A DNA stretch of 64,000 bases, taken from Stenopsyche tienmushanensis (lineage: Eukaryota; Arthropoda; Insecta; Trichoptera; Stenopsychidae). Both the position numbers and the translations under genes were made by a program. The notes below the pieces were generated by a model that worked only from the letters and a program-made list of their open reading frames with translations, had not been told where the DNA came from and made no database searches. Each line of letters opens with the position of its first letter. Position 1 is the stretch's first letter. The stretch is taken from positions 121,930-185,929 of the forward strand of contig WACJ01000424.1 of NCBI GenBank assembly GCA_008973525.1. The letters run 5' to 3'. Below are positions 10,921 through 23,181 of the stretch, in pieces.

Positions 10921-13387
10921 AAAGTATATTATATTTTTAAGTAAAAAAAAACATGAAAGTCTTCGATTTTGACTTTAGATTAGTTGTGTAAATAAGTCTA
11001 TGCATTCTCGTGGAAGTACAGTATTAAGTATTATTGGTTTTTAAATATAGTATTTTAATGCAATTTCTGAAGATTATTTTATGAGTCGGTCAGCCATAAA
11101 AGGTTGCATGTTTCTGATCGGGGATCGCGAATAATCCTGCATTATCTGGAACGAATGCAAATTTTACACACCAAACCGCCTTATTATCTGTTGTTAACAT
11201 GAAAGACGGACATGGTGTCACTTTGTACACGAACACCCTTCACCATTGTATACACGCCGAGGTACTTCTACATCCCCGAAGGGCAAAATTCACAAAAGGG
11301 TTCGGCATTTTCGGATATTTGTGTATTGTTTAAATAATTACACATTTCGTGCTGGCTATTAAGGTTCGCCACGAATCGCTTTTGTGCTATCATCGCATTC
11401 GGATTGTCGTTATAACAATATTTCAGATAATATCTGGTGTTCATGTTTAATGATCGTTAGCGTTCTGTCGTACCACGGACCGGGGAACGACAAAAGGCGG
11501 TAGCAAATTAACCGACAACACAAAAAAGACAACCTCAAATCTCGGTGAAAATCGCCGCTTTCCTGCTGACATTCCGGGTGACACATTTGGGTTATGCCAA
11601 AAATAATTCGAGAACTTTTTTCACGTTGCTGGCAAAAAAAAGTAGAAATCTGTTCGTTCCCCGACACGGTGGTAAGCGGAGTACATTTGATCCTGTATCT
11701 CGTCCTAAGTCCTGTCAGTGATACAATGGGAGTTCATTGTGGCCGGTGGCTGCATGCATAACGTCTTCTCTGAATGACAAATATCTTATGCAGAAAAAGC
11801 GAAATATGATACATCGGGTAGTTTATCCGAGGCTGTGTCCTGCTTGCACCGGCGCAGGATGCAATTGAAGCAAGAAGGACATGCACTGTTTACATATTTC
11901 ACTTTTATGCGTTTCCCGGACCCGAACAGAATGGCTGAAGTGGAAATGAGAACACCACTTATTTACATTATAACAAACAAACGTTTTAAGTTGTAAACGA
12001 TCGGATGAGAGTGCGAGGCGATGTGTGTGACCTGGCCACTGCGCCAACCCCTTCTAAAAATCTTATAATAAATTCTTTAAAAATAAACGCAATCCAGATA
12101 GCAAATGGTAAATTTTAGGGATGATGAGAAAATACTTGCATATATACTATCAGACGAATATATTTTTTTAAAGGATAAAATATTTTTATGTAATTGTTTC
12201 CTATTGTCACTTATAAATAAATAAATTAAGATAAAGTATAATTTTTAATATTGTAGGAAGAATACGTTTATACTAGGTATTTTGCATAATAAATTTTCCC
12301 AGTTTACATTCATAGGATGTAGCGAACTTTGAAGAATAGGGAATAAAGATTTTCTTGAAAAATCATAAAATTTTATAAAAAAATCAGTATTATTTTGAAC
12401 ATTATAGAATCCTATATACAGTATCTCAGCTTTGTAAATTATAGCAAAAAGATTGCACCAAATTATTAGTGGTACCCAATTATATTGTCAATCAACCCAA
12501 TTATATTGTCTATTGACAGAAGCACTGATTATCCCCATATGCAATTAAGATTTGTACATTTAAGACTTACATTTTTTTGATCTTGCAGAGTTTTAAATGA
12601 AGATCAGTGTATATGATGAATAAAACTAGTCAGTACTTAGAAATAAATAGATAAATATTACTCAAATTAAGCTTTCACCTTCCATACTAGAACTATCCAA
12701 TGAAGACAATGTTTATATTATTGAAGCGATTAAAAGCACTAGATATTCAAATATCCTGTTCAAAATCAGATATGTAATTCTATTTAAACTAACGAATAAC
12801 AATCGGTTAGAACTTGTGGAAATCATCCAAATATAAGACAATTTCTATATTAAACGCATATTAAATTAGCTGTCAAATCCGTGATAACAAGAATTTGACA
12901 GATTTATTGGAGAATAGTTTGAAAATGTTTGGTTTGTGTGTCTATTTTAAGGCATAATTGAATTTGTTCTTCCCATAAAGTTTTAGATAAATGTTTGATT
13001 AAACTGTCATGGGTCTCTTCAGCAGATCATAATTGTATCACAATAATTTATTAAAAAAGCTCTCGCCTTAATACGAGTTTGGAAGTTCGCTTATTAAAGT
13101 CAATTATTTAGCGTAATCGACTTAGCGTAACACATCGGAAATGTCCATCATCTTTTTTTTGCCTAAATATGTTGTACAAACAGATTCATTCCCAAGTTGA
13201 TGTAATTAATAATGATGAAATATATTTCCGTAGGTTCGGCGCAGTATCCAACGTCGGTGGCCGTACTCAGGCCTGTCACGAGACATGACTGATCGCTTTT
13301 TGAAAGCTCCGGCTTTCTGAAAGCTTTTTTTTTACGTCGAACAAAAAGTTTTAAAATATCACACACAAGGTAATTGTGCTAAGTTAG
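10921..13387. other. intergenic, no gene recognised
   Basis: AT-rich with a GC-richer interval at about 11100-12050. That interval has overlapping minus-strand open frames (11410-11667, 11823-12047) but no domain, and they look like chance frames. The 12.06-13.15-kb part is very AT-rich and empty. Confidence 0.45.
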
Positions 13388-13426
13388 GCGAAGTCTTCCC
13401 ACCTGCGATACGTCATTAATACTCGG

Positions 13427-13657
13427 ATGGGAGATGGAACTCGGTTCTTGGCCTATCAAATTATTACATGGGTAATCTTCACGCTATTTACCGCTATTCT
13501 CATTGTCGGTAATCATTTCGGATACGCACTTCTGCCTCTATGTGTGCCAATGATACCTCTAAATACTTTTCTAATTTACAAATACTACAATCAAATAGGA
13601 AAAGCGCAAGAGAACCTTTCTCCCATAACTAAAAATAATTTTTCTGTAAATTATTAA
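13427..13657 (+). CDS. hypothetical 76-residue protein with two predicted membrane segments (doubtful)
   Basis: The ATG at 13427 opens a 76-codon frame. It is Met-Gly-Asp-Gly-Thr, then a hydrophobic segment at about residues 11-28 (ITWVIFTLFTAILIV), a short NHFG turn, a second hydrophobic segment at about 31-53 (ALLPLCVPMIPLNTFLI), then a polar tail. The frame stays open upstream to a stop at 13385-13387. I do not recognise the family. A two-helix hairpin protein or one exon of a membrane protein would fit. T-rich DNA often produces hydrophobic chance frames, so confidence is low. No promoter, poly(A) signal or splice site decides the matter. Confidence 0.22.
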   Translation: MGDGTRFLAYQIITWVIFTLFTAILIVGNHFGYALLPLCVPMIPLNTFLIYKYYNQIGKAQENLSPITKNNFSVNY

Positions 13658-16368
13658 TTATAAAATTATGCTGATCAATGAACAACTAAGACGTTTTCTT
13701 CGATATTTTGACAAGGAAAAACATTATAAACACTGTATTACTTGTGGATAGATACATGAAATCTGCCATACCAGTGTCAATGCATTTTAAGGTTGACCAA
13801 ATTGATAATTTTGAAAATAAATAAAATCTGAAAATTTCATATCTGATTTTAAGTAAGAGTGCTTGAAAGTTTGGGAGTCCCAGGTTGGAGTATATAATAC
13901 TAAGAAACAAATTGAAATCTGGGATTTCCAGTCTGACTGTATAGCAAATATTATAATAACGGCTTAATAATACAAGCTGAAACTTGGCTTGACAACAATA
14001 TTATCTGAAGAATTCATTTAACAGGATCATAAACAGGAGGAACAAGATTAAATATTTCAGTATTTTCAGATGAATACAATTAGATCAATTCTGTATAAGA
14101 ATGGTGAACGTGTATCGAACTGAAAAAATACTATATTTACAAAGTAGTTCAGTTATGGTTTTCGTTCCGACAAATATAACGGTTTCACCGGTTTATATTC
14201 CTCAAAACCCTCGTGAAGCTTTATTTATTTTTTGATATACTAAGATTTGATGCATTAGGGGCTCACAATTTAATACGTTGGCCATAATTATTTTGAAATA
14301 AAATGGTGCAGCCCTGCCTTCTTACTAATCGGTCAATCGACGCTTACCACACCGGTTAAGCGAGATCCCTTTGTTTGTGTACAAATACATGAAAAAAAAA
14401 ACTATTGACATGAATTCCACGCTACAATCGTGAACATTTGAAGAATGCCAAAACAAGTTTTTTTTCTTCTTATTAATAGAACCTTTTAGCGTATTACAAA
14501 CGCGAAATCTTCGGATGGTGTGGTGCAACAAAAAAGCTCTCTGGTGTGTGGCGATCCCCGTCGCGGTGATGGACAGGCGGACAGACAGACCGCAACATCG
14601 GCATTTGCCGGTGAAGTGATCGCTCAAATTTGTGTCAGGAAACAATGCAACCGTTTGAGAATGGATGCTGTTTTTCACCCCAAATGCTATCTTGTCTCCC
14701 TAAACGCACCCAATGGGACAGACATCCATTGTCTGCTTTTTTGACACGTCGTTTTGTGTCGACGTGAAAATTCTTCCATTGCACAATATCGATGCGAGCC
14801 GAGAGAAATTGTCGTTAAATGTCGTTAAGATTCGATTCGAATATGCGCATTGTAAAAATGTAATTAAATCCGGATAAGAAGGTCGTAGCTTAATGATGAA
14901 AGGAGCATTTTAACAAGATGGGATTTGGAGCAGATCCGGACGCCCTCCCAACCAATAAGTATAAATGCCAAAGAGCTGTCAATCAGGGGTCGCTTTGGAC
15001 AGCATAAAATAGGACATCCGCGGGTGGGCTTACATAGGTCTTGGGCGAGGGTGTGGGTGGGTGGAAGGTCGAAGAAGTCGCATCAGCAAGGCTTAGGGAT
15101 CGGTTTCACGCGTCACTAGAACCAAATCTGCCAGAGACCCAAATTGATAGTTGTCTATTGGACGGGCGGACATTCTTCGCTACAAAATCCTCAATTAACG
15201 TAAAGCGTGAATTTTCTCGGGTCAAGAGACGACCCTATGGATGCTGCTGAGAATCGTTAAGCGGACCGTTTTATTGAAATCGATACGATCATTACGTACG
15301 GCCTCTAATACCTCTTAATTGTATATAATTGTGACCATCCGAATTTCTGCCAAAGCACTATTTTATATTATTAATACTGACTAGCAAATAAATCTGAATC
15401 GATGAGATTATATGAACCGTGAAAGATAACCCCGACATTTTAAATGGATACAATTCAGAAATCTTATAACACCTTAAGGATCTATTTGTTACAATTTAAC
15501 TTCAATTATAATTAATGCTTGTAAGAAAATTTTGCGAAATTCTAAAAATGATCTAAAAAAGCTAGCTTAGCAATATTTACATTTAAAGAGAAATATGAAT
15601 TACATGTTACAAAATAGCATCAATAAGTGAGTATCGATATTACAATTTTTATAGCGATCATCCCTCCGAAATGCATAAAATCATTTAATCAAATTCAGTT
15701 CGGGTGAATTTACACCCCCAGAATCCTTTATCATATTTAACTTTAATATCTATTCTTTTTTAATATCTGAATTTTCCTCTTTGGGTGCTCAACATTGAAG
15801 ATGGTATGATCTCCGAATTTTCTGCTCACCCATCGAGCCATCAAGGTGAACGTATCGAAGAATGCCCTTGCAACCTGCTTGATTGACGACTCGATTCCTT
15901 TTAAATACTGAGTACCTTTTTTATAAGGTATATATCGTGTTTATTTTTAGTAATAAGTAGCAATTTTTGGAGTACAGTTCAATTTATAATTTTATAACCA
16001 TAATACAATATCAAATGTTCGCAATTGGGTAACTTAATAATCTTAAGTTCAAATCTATTGGGTAGGGTTTAAGACCATATTTTTGCCAAAGTGGCTGAAA
16101 ATAGTCCCATAGAATGGATATGAAGATTGTGAAAAATAAGTTGCAATAATTTTATGAAGGCAATTATGCCTACTTAATCTAACAAATATATTGATTAAGT
16201 TTATCTTGGCTTTAGTCTAGAATCTTTTTTGAAATAAATTTTTGAAAATATTTTAAAAACAAAGCGTAAAAGCTTTGGAAACACTTCAGTTTTGATCATA
16301 TATTATATGTATGTAGAGAGTGCTGGATTTAAGCTCCGTATATAATTGGGATATTTTCTTGGACAAAG
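13658..16368. other. intergenic, no gene recognised
   Basis: AT-rich except 14500-15250, which is GC-richer and has open frames on both strands (such as 14325-14678 minus and 15041-15250 plus). These lack domains and overlap one another. This may be a regulatory island. Nothing else is seen. Confidence 0.45.
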
Positions 16369-16379
16369 GACGTTTAGCT

Positions 16380-16382
<3 letters not shown>

Positions 16383-16425
<43 letters not shown>

Positions 16426-16773
16426 CCTGTGGGCGCGGAATCTTCCAAAGACTGAGTGTGAGATTCACGCTGGTATTGATACAACTTCCATAAGGGATGT
16501 TGGCCAGCCGTGCCTACTCACTAAACCGCTCCCTTTGGTCTCCTCTGTCCCCCTGGTATTGTTTATCACATTGCTTCAAGGGTGACAGGTAGTCTAGCCA
16601 TTTGGTGGCCCTATTCTATTGTTGGAGAGGCGCCCTGCGCCTCTCTCTTTCACTGTCTTCTTTGGCGCTCATGATGTCTTCTACGTAGTCGCGCCAAAGG
16701 TCCCAGTTCTTCTTACTTTCCATCATGCTGTGGACCATGTTGTCGATATTTAGCTCGGCCACCCCGAGTGCTA
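16383..16773 (-). mobile_element. 5'-truncated non-LTR retrotransposon, young insertion
   Basis: The insert is bounded by the 14-bp duplication. On the minus strand it runs from a truncated coding end (16773), through a stop at 16616, a 3' UTR of about 190 bases, and an A-tail of about 43 residues (the T-run to 16425). The encoded tail (see 16616-16771) resembles the region after the reverse transcriptase in R1-clade LINEs, so the clade is inference. The insert is much GC-richer than its surroundings. The homopolymer tail and perfect duplication indicate little decay, so full-length relatives may exist elsewhere in the genome. Confidence 0.8.
16616..16771 (-). pseudogene. C-terminal 51 residues of a LINE reverse-transcriptase ORF (truncated)
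   Basis: The minus-strand frame reads ALGVAELNIDNMVHSMMESK, then KNWDLWRDYVEDIMSAKEDS, ERERRRA and PLQQ-stop. The pattern of a hydrophobic NIVxxML-like helix, then W...A/Y.E.VM..KE..ERER, is familiar from the C-termini of R1/SART/TRAS-type RT proteins. It is a fragment with no RT or endonuclease domain and cannot work alone. A purely polylysine frame running into the A-tail nearby is an artefact. Confidence 0.6.
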
Positions 16774-16787
16774 GACGTTTAGCTCCT

Positions 16788-19170
16788 AGATCGGCTTGTT
16801 ATTCAGTATCAAACGATCTAAATCTGCTTAACAATAAATTGTATCGAGTTTCGGAACCAATCAAACGACAAATATGTGCTAGTAGGTCTGAAAGCACATA
16901 CAGAGATATCAATAACCCCGAAATGCCGACGTGCTATCTATTTACGCTCCGATCGGGCACTTTAATGGCAAGTTGCAAACTCATGGGATTTCGAGAGCAG
17001 AATCCTCCCGGAGAGCAGGGCTTAGCGTTTGTCACGGGATCCCATACGTAGCCGGGATATCCCGCCATAAATTACACAATACGTCCGAGATTGCGTCAAG
17101 GAATAAAGGGAATGATTACACTCTGATTGCCGCAGTCATTGAAGTGTCAGCTCAGTGGGGTCACCACTTAAGCCGTAAGCCTTCTGTGCTGGCCCATGAA
17201 AGGACCGACAAATCTTGATCGATGATTGATCGATCATTCTCAAAAGTTCAAATCATCGTCGGGCTGCGGCTGCTGCAATGATGTATCATCATTATTTACC
17301 GAGCGACACCACAAACTGATTTTTTTCACGAGATGCCCAGATATAAGGACGCCTTTGATTGCCCGGATGAAATTCTTGTCGTATTGTGTGCGACCTGGAG
17401 CGATTGTTGCTTGTTTTATGATTGACATGGTCAATTTTCTTGTTATAATGGATGATCAATAAGGATTTGTAAGACGAATAAAGCTATGCATATGCTCCAG
17501 AATTTTTCAGAAGATTTAGAATTCAGCGCTTCTTAAAGTTCAAAAGTCGTTGAATATTCTCATAAATAATTAAGCTTAAGACTAAATATTTGCTGTTATA
17601 TGATAAATTGAATATTGAAACATACAATCAGAAATTAATAAAGTCAGATAAGATCATCCATAAGTGGCCGTTCAAATAAGAATTAAAAAGTGATAAATTT
17701 ATATTAATTTCTTTAGCTGTAGAATCGGAGAAATTTAGAATTTGTGTGAAAATATTCCCGTTCATAGAAAACAGGTCTTCATTTCGAATTCCAAAGATAT
17801 GAAATAGGTAAATCATTTAGTTGATAAGCATCCCCACACACTAAACACTTGAGGTCCAGAACTAAGATCCCAGGTTGAGATACTTTGAAAAATATATTAT
17901 TCGCAGAAAAAAATAGTACGCAGTGATCACGGTGAAAAAAAACTTACAGTTTTAATTGAAATCGTTCATTTGATCGCGATCAGCACCGTTAGTGTTAGAA
18001 TATATTTAAAAATTATTATGGTACTTTCTTACATATTTTTATACAGAGTATGGTTAAAGATTCACCCGTAAGTATCTCATGAGGTCCATCATAATTAATT
18101 CAGGTTGGATTAATCCGCGTTTGAAAGTTTGACCCCCAGATACGATACCGACGCGCTTCAAAGGTTACGAGAACAAAAAGCGAGTGACTTAATTGATTTG
18201 ATGATGTTGCCGGCACCTTTCTTCCTTTTGGCTGGCGGCTGATTGTTTCGCGCCATTAGCCCTGAAAGGGGGCGGAGGAGAAGGCGCCCGATGATTGATG
18301 GTCTCCCATGACACTTCTCTGATCACCTCACGACCTTCGCCAGCGCAAGAAATAACCCTTTTTGCATAAGTGCCCTTCGAGCCGTGTCCCTCACCTATCT
18401 GTCTAATTTGATGGCTGCGTTTCAATGCTAATTGAAGCACTATAAATTCGAGCATCAACTATTCACATCTATTGTTTTCCAGCGATTAAGAAAATTGATA
18501 TTATTCCATGAATGTCGCTTGATTAATTTGTTAATATCTCCAAGACAATACATTTTAATTCCATTTCGAATTGAGGGCTTTGAAGTATAATTGAAATCGT
18601 ACAAAGCGTTCGTAGACACCGTTGAAATAATACGAATGTCTAATAAGTTGACATAGGATAAATGCTGAGGTTAGTCTAATAGAGTAAAAGGATCATTCAC
18701 CTTAATATAAATTTAAAATAAGCTTTTTATTTAAAAAATACTTAGAAAAACATCATTAGTTCCATTTGATAATATATTTTGAATTACTGAAGTATTTTTT
18801 CAAAAATAATATATTTCTAACATCAAAATAAATATCATAACAATCACTATTTAATGTTTTTAATTGCATGCTAATATGAAATTAATTACGTTTTTGTAGG
18901 AACTTTTCCAGGAAAAAAATATTAATGTGGTTGTTTCCTATTGCTTTTCTCGTATAGTTAAATTAGGATGAAATCTATGAATGAGTAGCAATATTATCAT
19001 CAAATTTGAATGATTTTTTTCTCCCAAAATCTGGATTTGAAACTTATAATAAGAGACCAGAGTCTACTTTAATTTATCATGAGTGTTATGAATTACTTTT
19101 CCGAATAAATATTAGTGGACACTTTAATGGGATCACTCTGAAATGATTTTTATGACATTTATATATTATA
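16788..19170. other. intergenic, no gene recognised
   Basis: GC-moderate to about 17460, with short frames lacking motifs, then AT-rich. The part at 17740-17815 resembles 42215-42290 (TCATAG.AAACAGGT...GAATTCCA). GC-richer DNA at 18120-18450 has a minus-strand frame (18189-18458) without a domain. Nothing supports a gene. Confidence 0.45.
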
Positions 19171-19973
19171 TTGGGTAGGTGCTTCCTCATTGCGGCCTTT
19201 TCCCCGTAAAAATTGGTGTTTTTATCTTTTTTCATAATATTTTTTTTTAGTTAGTGAAGATGAGTATCGAAAATCATGATCATAACCGCCAAATTATGCT
19301 TCACCGCATCTAGAATTTTTAGAATGCAGCACAGACTTTTTGTGATTTGAACGAACTTTTCAGTGAAGGAACAATCAACAAAATTCAAGTGGAAAGATGG
19401 TTCAAGAAATTCAAATTGGGTGATTTAAGCCTTGCAGATGAGAAGCTGTGGTAGCTGAGAACGAAAATATTGGTCGAAGACTTCAATGTGGACCATTTGA
19501 CTAACGTTCATCGTTTTAAAAAGTTCGAAAAAATATGGAAATTGGATGAATGAGTCCTCCATGAACTTTTCAACAACAAAAAAGCTAAACGTGTCAGATT
19601 TTTTACGAGTTTTTAATATGCTGCAGCAACTCCATTCATGAAAAATCTCGTCACTGGGGATGAATCGTGGCTTCCCTTCAAAAGCGTCCATTTTTAAGAA
19701 GATAATGTGGTGTATTTGATGGGATAAAAGAGAAATTGAGGGCTTAGAGATGATCTCAAACGGGTTTTGTTATTGGTAGATTAACGACAATTCGATGACG
19801 AAAGTTCGTAGTGATTGCAAAATTACTGTACCCAAACTTTCTCAAAATGGCAAAAAGAGTTCAATATGGTAAAAATGAACATGTTTTTTGAAACGTATCT
19901 TCACTAATTGAAAGTAGAGGACTATTTTTATGAAAATAAATAAAAAACCAAAATGTTTGAGTTTCAAGCCCAA
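19171..19973 (+). mobile_element. mariner (mellifera/cecropia-like) relic, both ends present, internally deleted
   Basis: The 5' terminal repeat TTGGGTAGGTGCTTCCTCAT begins right after a TA (19169-19170). The matching 3' end (AAAAACCAAAATGTTTGAG...AAGCCCAA) stops at about 19973. The transposase starts at the ATG at 19260. Recognisable pieces are LNELFSEGTINKIQVERWFK with KFKLGDLSLADE (the helix-turn-helix part of mariner), KLDE.VLHEL, and LVTGDESWL, the first catalytic block. The frame is broken by several stops and the usual middle and C-terminal catalytic region is missing. The length is 0.8 kb against about 1.3 kb for intact mariners. It is inactive. A minus-strand frame at 19425-19691 is its shadow. 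Confidence 0.9.
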
Positions 19974-21939
19974 TCGATAAATCATGCAATAAGATAGTAT
20001 TCTTAGTTAAAAAATCGCAATTTATCCATATTTGAAATGTTGAATTTTAATATTGTGTAATTCATTTCTCGAAGGGGTTGTTAAATGCATGGTAATCAAA
20101 TCACGGAGGTCCCTTTTGCGAGAACTCTTTATGATCAGAGTTTTTAATTTCACCTGTACCATTTAGTTTTTACATATTTTATTATTTAATTGGCAAGAAG
20201 ATCAAAAGCATCAGCGACTCTGCCCAAAGGAATTAATTTGCAAATTTCATTCGAAAACCGTGCGTACGGTAATGAATGCGTTGAAGTGGTTTCAAACATA
20301 ATTAAGAACGAACAAAAGGCCGAAAAACTGAATTTTTAATAGGCTTAATTTCAGTACACAATGCGTTTTTTTTTTTATTAAAGGACCTCTTTGTGATGCA
20401 AAGCGCTCTGGAGGAACATCCTATCATCATCGTCATAACTCGTCATTAGTTAAATGGGCTAACGTTGTTATTCCAATCTCGGAACATGGAAACCGTTCCG
20501 GATGGAGTGTGCCCAGACAATATTTCGAATTTCTCATTGTTCCTATGGCAATAATTACCGAACCCCTTTTGAATAAATACACGAATAACGCCATTAAAAC
20601 GAACAGGACTCCCTGGAAGCGCACCAAGAGAAGATGGCCGTCCGATACGGGATCTTCTTAGCGTTATTATCTTGTAATATGTAATGCATTCGCTAGGAAG
20701 CCAGTGATTTAAGTAATTGCTCAGGCCAAAGTATCTCGGAGCTTTAATGGCGTGCTATCCCCCCAAATATGTATGTAATAATTACATTCGGCTCTTCTAC
20801 GGTAGTAATGTCTCGATTTGGTGCGTTTATTTTATGCGTTGACAGCCTTAAATGGTATTACGCACGAGGAGCTACGTCTTCGTCTCTCACCTGTCACATT
20901 CTCTCGTGAGCAACGATATTAAATGTCGACGGAAAAATGAGTGATGATTAAGAGTTTAAGACAGTAACTGTACGTAAGATTGTCTGCCAGAATTTAATAA
21001 CCACTTATTTATTATAAAAATACGTTCTAGAAACTATTTTTCATGGGTCCAGAGTCATTATAAATATGATGTTTAATAGAGATCAATCGTTTTATCAATG
21101 TTAACCAAATTACATCAACCTGAACTGCACATTCATTCAAAAAATTCATTTTCTTTAAAATAATCATGGTAACATAATATTTTAATACTGATTGGTCAAG
21201 GGTTGATATAAATGATGCAGCAGGGAAACTTCCTTATTTGAAACGCATATCGTGAAACGACAGTAATTGTAATGAAAATGAGGTGGCATTCATTCAAAAA
21301 AATAAGACCTAATGTTTTTTTTTTATTATATAGGTTTAGTAAAGATCATGCAGTAGATGAGGGAGAAGAGCGCGTTCGCCTTAGAGGCGTACTTTTTGTA
21401 TTCTTCATTTGAATTTGAAAAATCTCGTTAGTTTAGTTTAGTTTAATCTGATTCAGAAAAATTAAATACTGATACGATTCATAACGTTGAGTAGAGCTGC
21501 CTGTCATTTACAATCTAAATGATTTCAGATCACCCAAATTTGTTTTTCCATAATTTGGATCTTCTATGTAGATCACCGTATTTCTTTATACGTACTAATT
21601 TAATTAATAATTTTATAGCATATCAATAAGAATTGCTATATTTCAGCTATTAAAAGTTTGTTGCTTCCGCATATTTTTGTCATTGTTTCATATATTCATT
21701 ATTTATCTCAAGTATATATCTCAAGCTTGTCCATACTTTCATAGCTTTTATTTAACCTTTCTGAAACAACCATAAGCTGGTGTATGCCATAAATCCTTCA
21801 TAAATCAATATGAAAGTTTTAAAGAGCAATTTTAAAATGTGTATCTATCGGAATAAGTTAGTCATAGCTACGGTCGAATGTGGCAATCATTGATTTATTA
21901 AGTGCATCTTGTAAGGCGATACGGTCGGAGACAAGTGGT
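19974..21939. other. intergenic, no gene recognised
   Basis: AT-rich with GC-richer patches (20400-20910). The minus-strand frame at 20433-20627 has no motif. Nothing else is supportable. Confidence 0.45.
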
Positions 21940-22055
21940 CCAGAACAGCAGCCCTGTCTGGAGCCACGTGTCGGGCACGTGTCCCGCGGGCGGGAGCTGT
22001 CCGACACGTGGCCCTCTAATCGCCGGGGAATGACACTGGCGCGATGCAACGTTCA
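21940..22055. promoter_or_regulatory. GC-rich cluster of three CACGTG E-boxes
   Basis: Perfect CACGTG hexamers lie at 21965-21970, 21976-21981 and 22005-22010. The outer two form a longer inverted repeat (CCACGTGTCGG ... CCGACACGTGG) around a GC-rich centre. CACGTG is the site for Max/Myc- and Clock/Cycle-type bHLH dimers. Open frames in all directions here are by-products of the GC-rich palindrome. A regulatory role is inference. Confidence 0.4.
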
Positions 22056-23055
22056 AGTGCCACACACCAATTGATTTAGCTCTGTAACACTTGCACACTG
22101 GGATTATGATCCCATGGCTGGGGAAAGGTCCTCCTAAGCCATTTCAATTATCCTCGGATGCAAAAATTTGAATCATTTTATCCTTGTTGCACTGCCAAAC
22201 GTCAATAACTCATCGACATCAAACAAGGAGAACACTTTTATATTGATGTTATAAAAGGTCGTGGAGTCTAATATTTGACGAAGTCATTCTAATAACAAAT
22301 CAATTAGATTTCATCCCTCTTCTTGTTGGATTGATTATTTATCCAGCGTAAATAGCCATAAGCTACCTTAGTCAAATTTTGCCAATTTGCATGTAATTTT
22401 TTTGTTAAACATTTCATACAATTTTTACAAGCTATAAGAAGTATTCTACAACAATTTTAGATCAAATTAAGCTAGGAAGTCTAAACAGTTCAATTATCTC
22501 AATATGTGATACATATATATCGTACTATTAATCATCTTAATGATAGACGTTCCAAAATGAACTGCAATTTGTCGTTTTGACAGAACACAAATGTATTATA
22601 TTGCGATTTGATGCACTCCGAGATCTATGATATCTAGTGATCTATAGTATCTAGATTAACAATGAGTTTTAAATACTAAAAATAATAAGTTGGGACAACG
22701 AGTGAGTGGTTATGAAAAGGCAAGAATATATTATTGGTTGATTGCTGGACTTCGCCGATGATATCAATATCATTTTGCATCAGAATTCTTAGCGGAAATC
22801 TGCAACGACAGCCAATAATTACGTCAATATCTTCGATATGCACACATATACGTCGTTCTTTGCGTGCATGTTATTAAAATATGTATATAAGATTTTATTG
22901 AGGATTCGTTTTAATGTAATTTTTATGATCACGGCTTCTTTTGAGCAGACGAATTCACGGAAACCAAAGAGTATACACACGAATTTAGGAATCAAAAGGA
23001 GCCGCCATCTTGAAATGTATAAACTTTCCACATGTGTTGCATAAACGATATAAAA
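22056..23055. other. intergenic, no gene recognised
   Basis: AT-rich. Frames at 22819-23044 occur on both strands with no motif. A cluster of ATCTA-type words at 22615-22655 is low-complexity. Confidence 0.45.
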
Positions 23056-23181
23056 TTATATTGTTGCACACTTAGAAGTACCACAATAGTCAGGATCCAC
23101 CGTCAAAGGTGTGGCGTCTGCTAGGGCATATTTTGTAGGGGCTCCCACATCGGAAGTTAAAAAAATTGTAACCGGCTTCAT
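23056..23181 (-). CDS. possible 41-residue small ORF (unrecognised)
   Basis: On the minus strand, the ATG at 23181 opens MKPVTIFLTSDVGAPTKYAL, then ADATPLTVDPDYCG and a TSKCATI-stop ending. The codons are noticeably GC-richer than the flanks and the composition looks protein-like (balanced, two Cys, several Asp/Pro), unlike the Lys/Asn/Ile-rich chance frames nearby. I do not recognise a family. It could be a captured coding fragment of a transposon or old gene, or chance. No splice or poly(A) context supports it clearly. Confidence 0.2.
   Translation of the reverse strand: MKPVTIFLTSDVGAPTKYALADATPLTVDPDYCGTSKCATI

Larger units (their letters stand above)
16369..16787. repeat. 14-bp target-site duplication flanking the non-LTR insertion
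   Basis: GACGTTTAGCTCCT occurs at 16369-16382 and again at 16774-16787, exactly bracketing the poly-T-started insert. This is the direct duplication left by target-primed reverse transcription. The two copies are identical, which points to a recent insertion. Confidence 0.85.

Noticed and set aside
16286..16468. Polylysine-rich minus-strand frame and polyphenylalanine + frame
   Set aside because: Both are translations of the retrotransposon A-tail.
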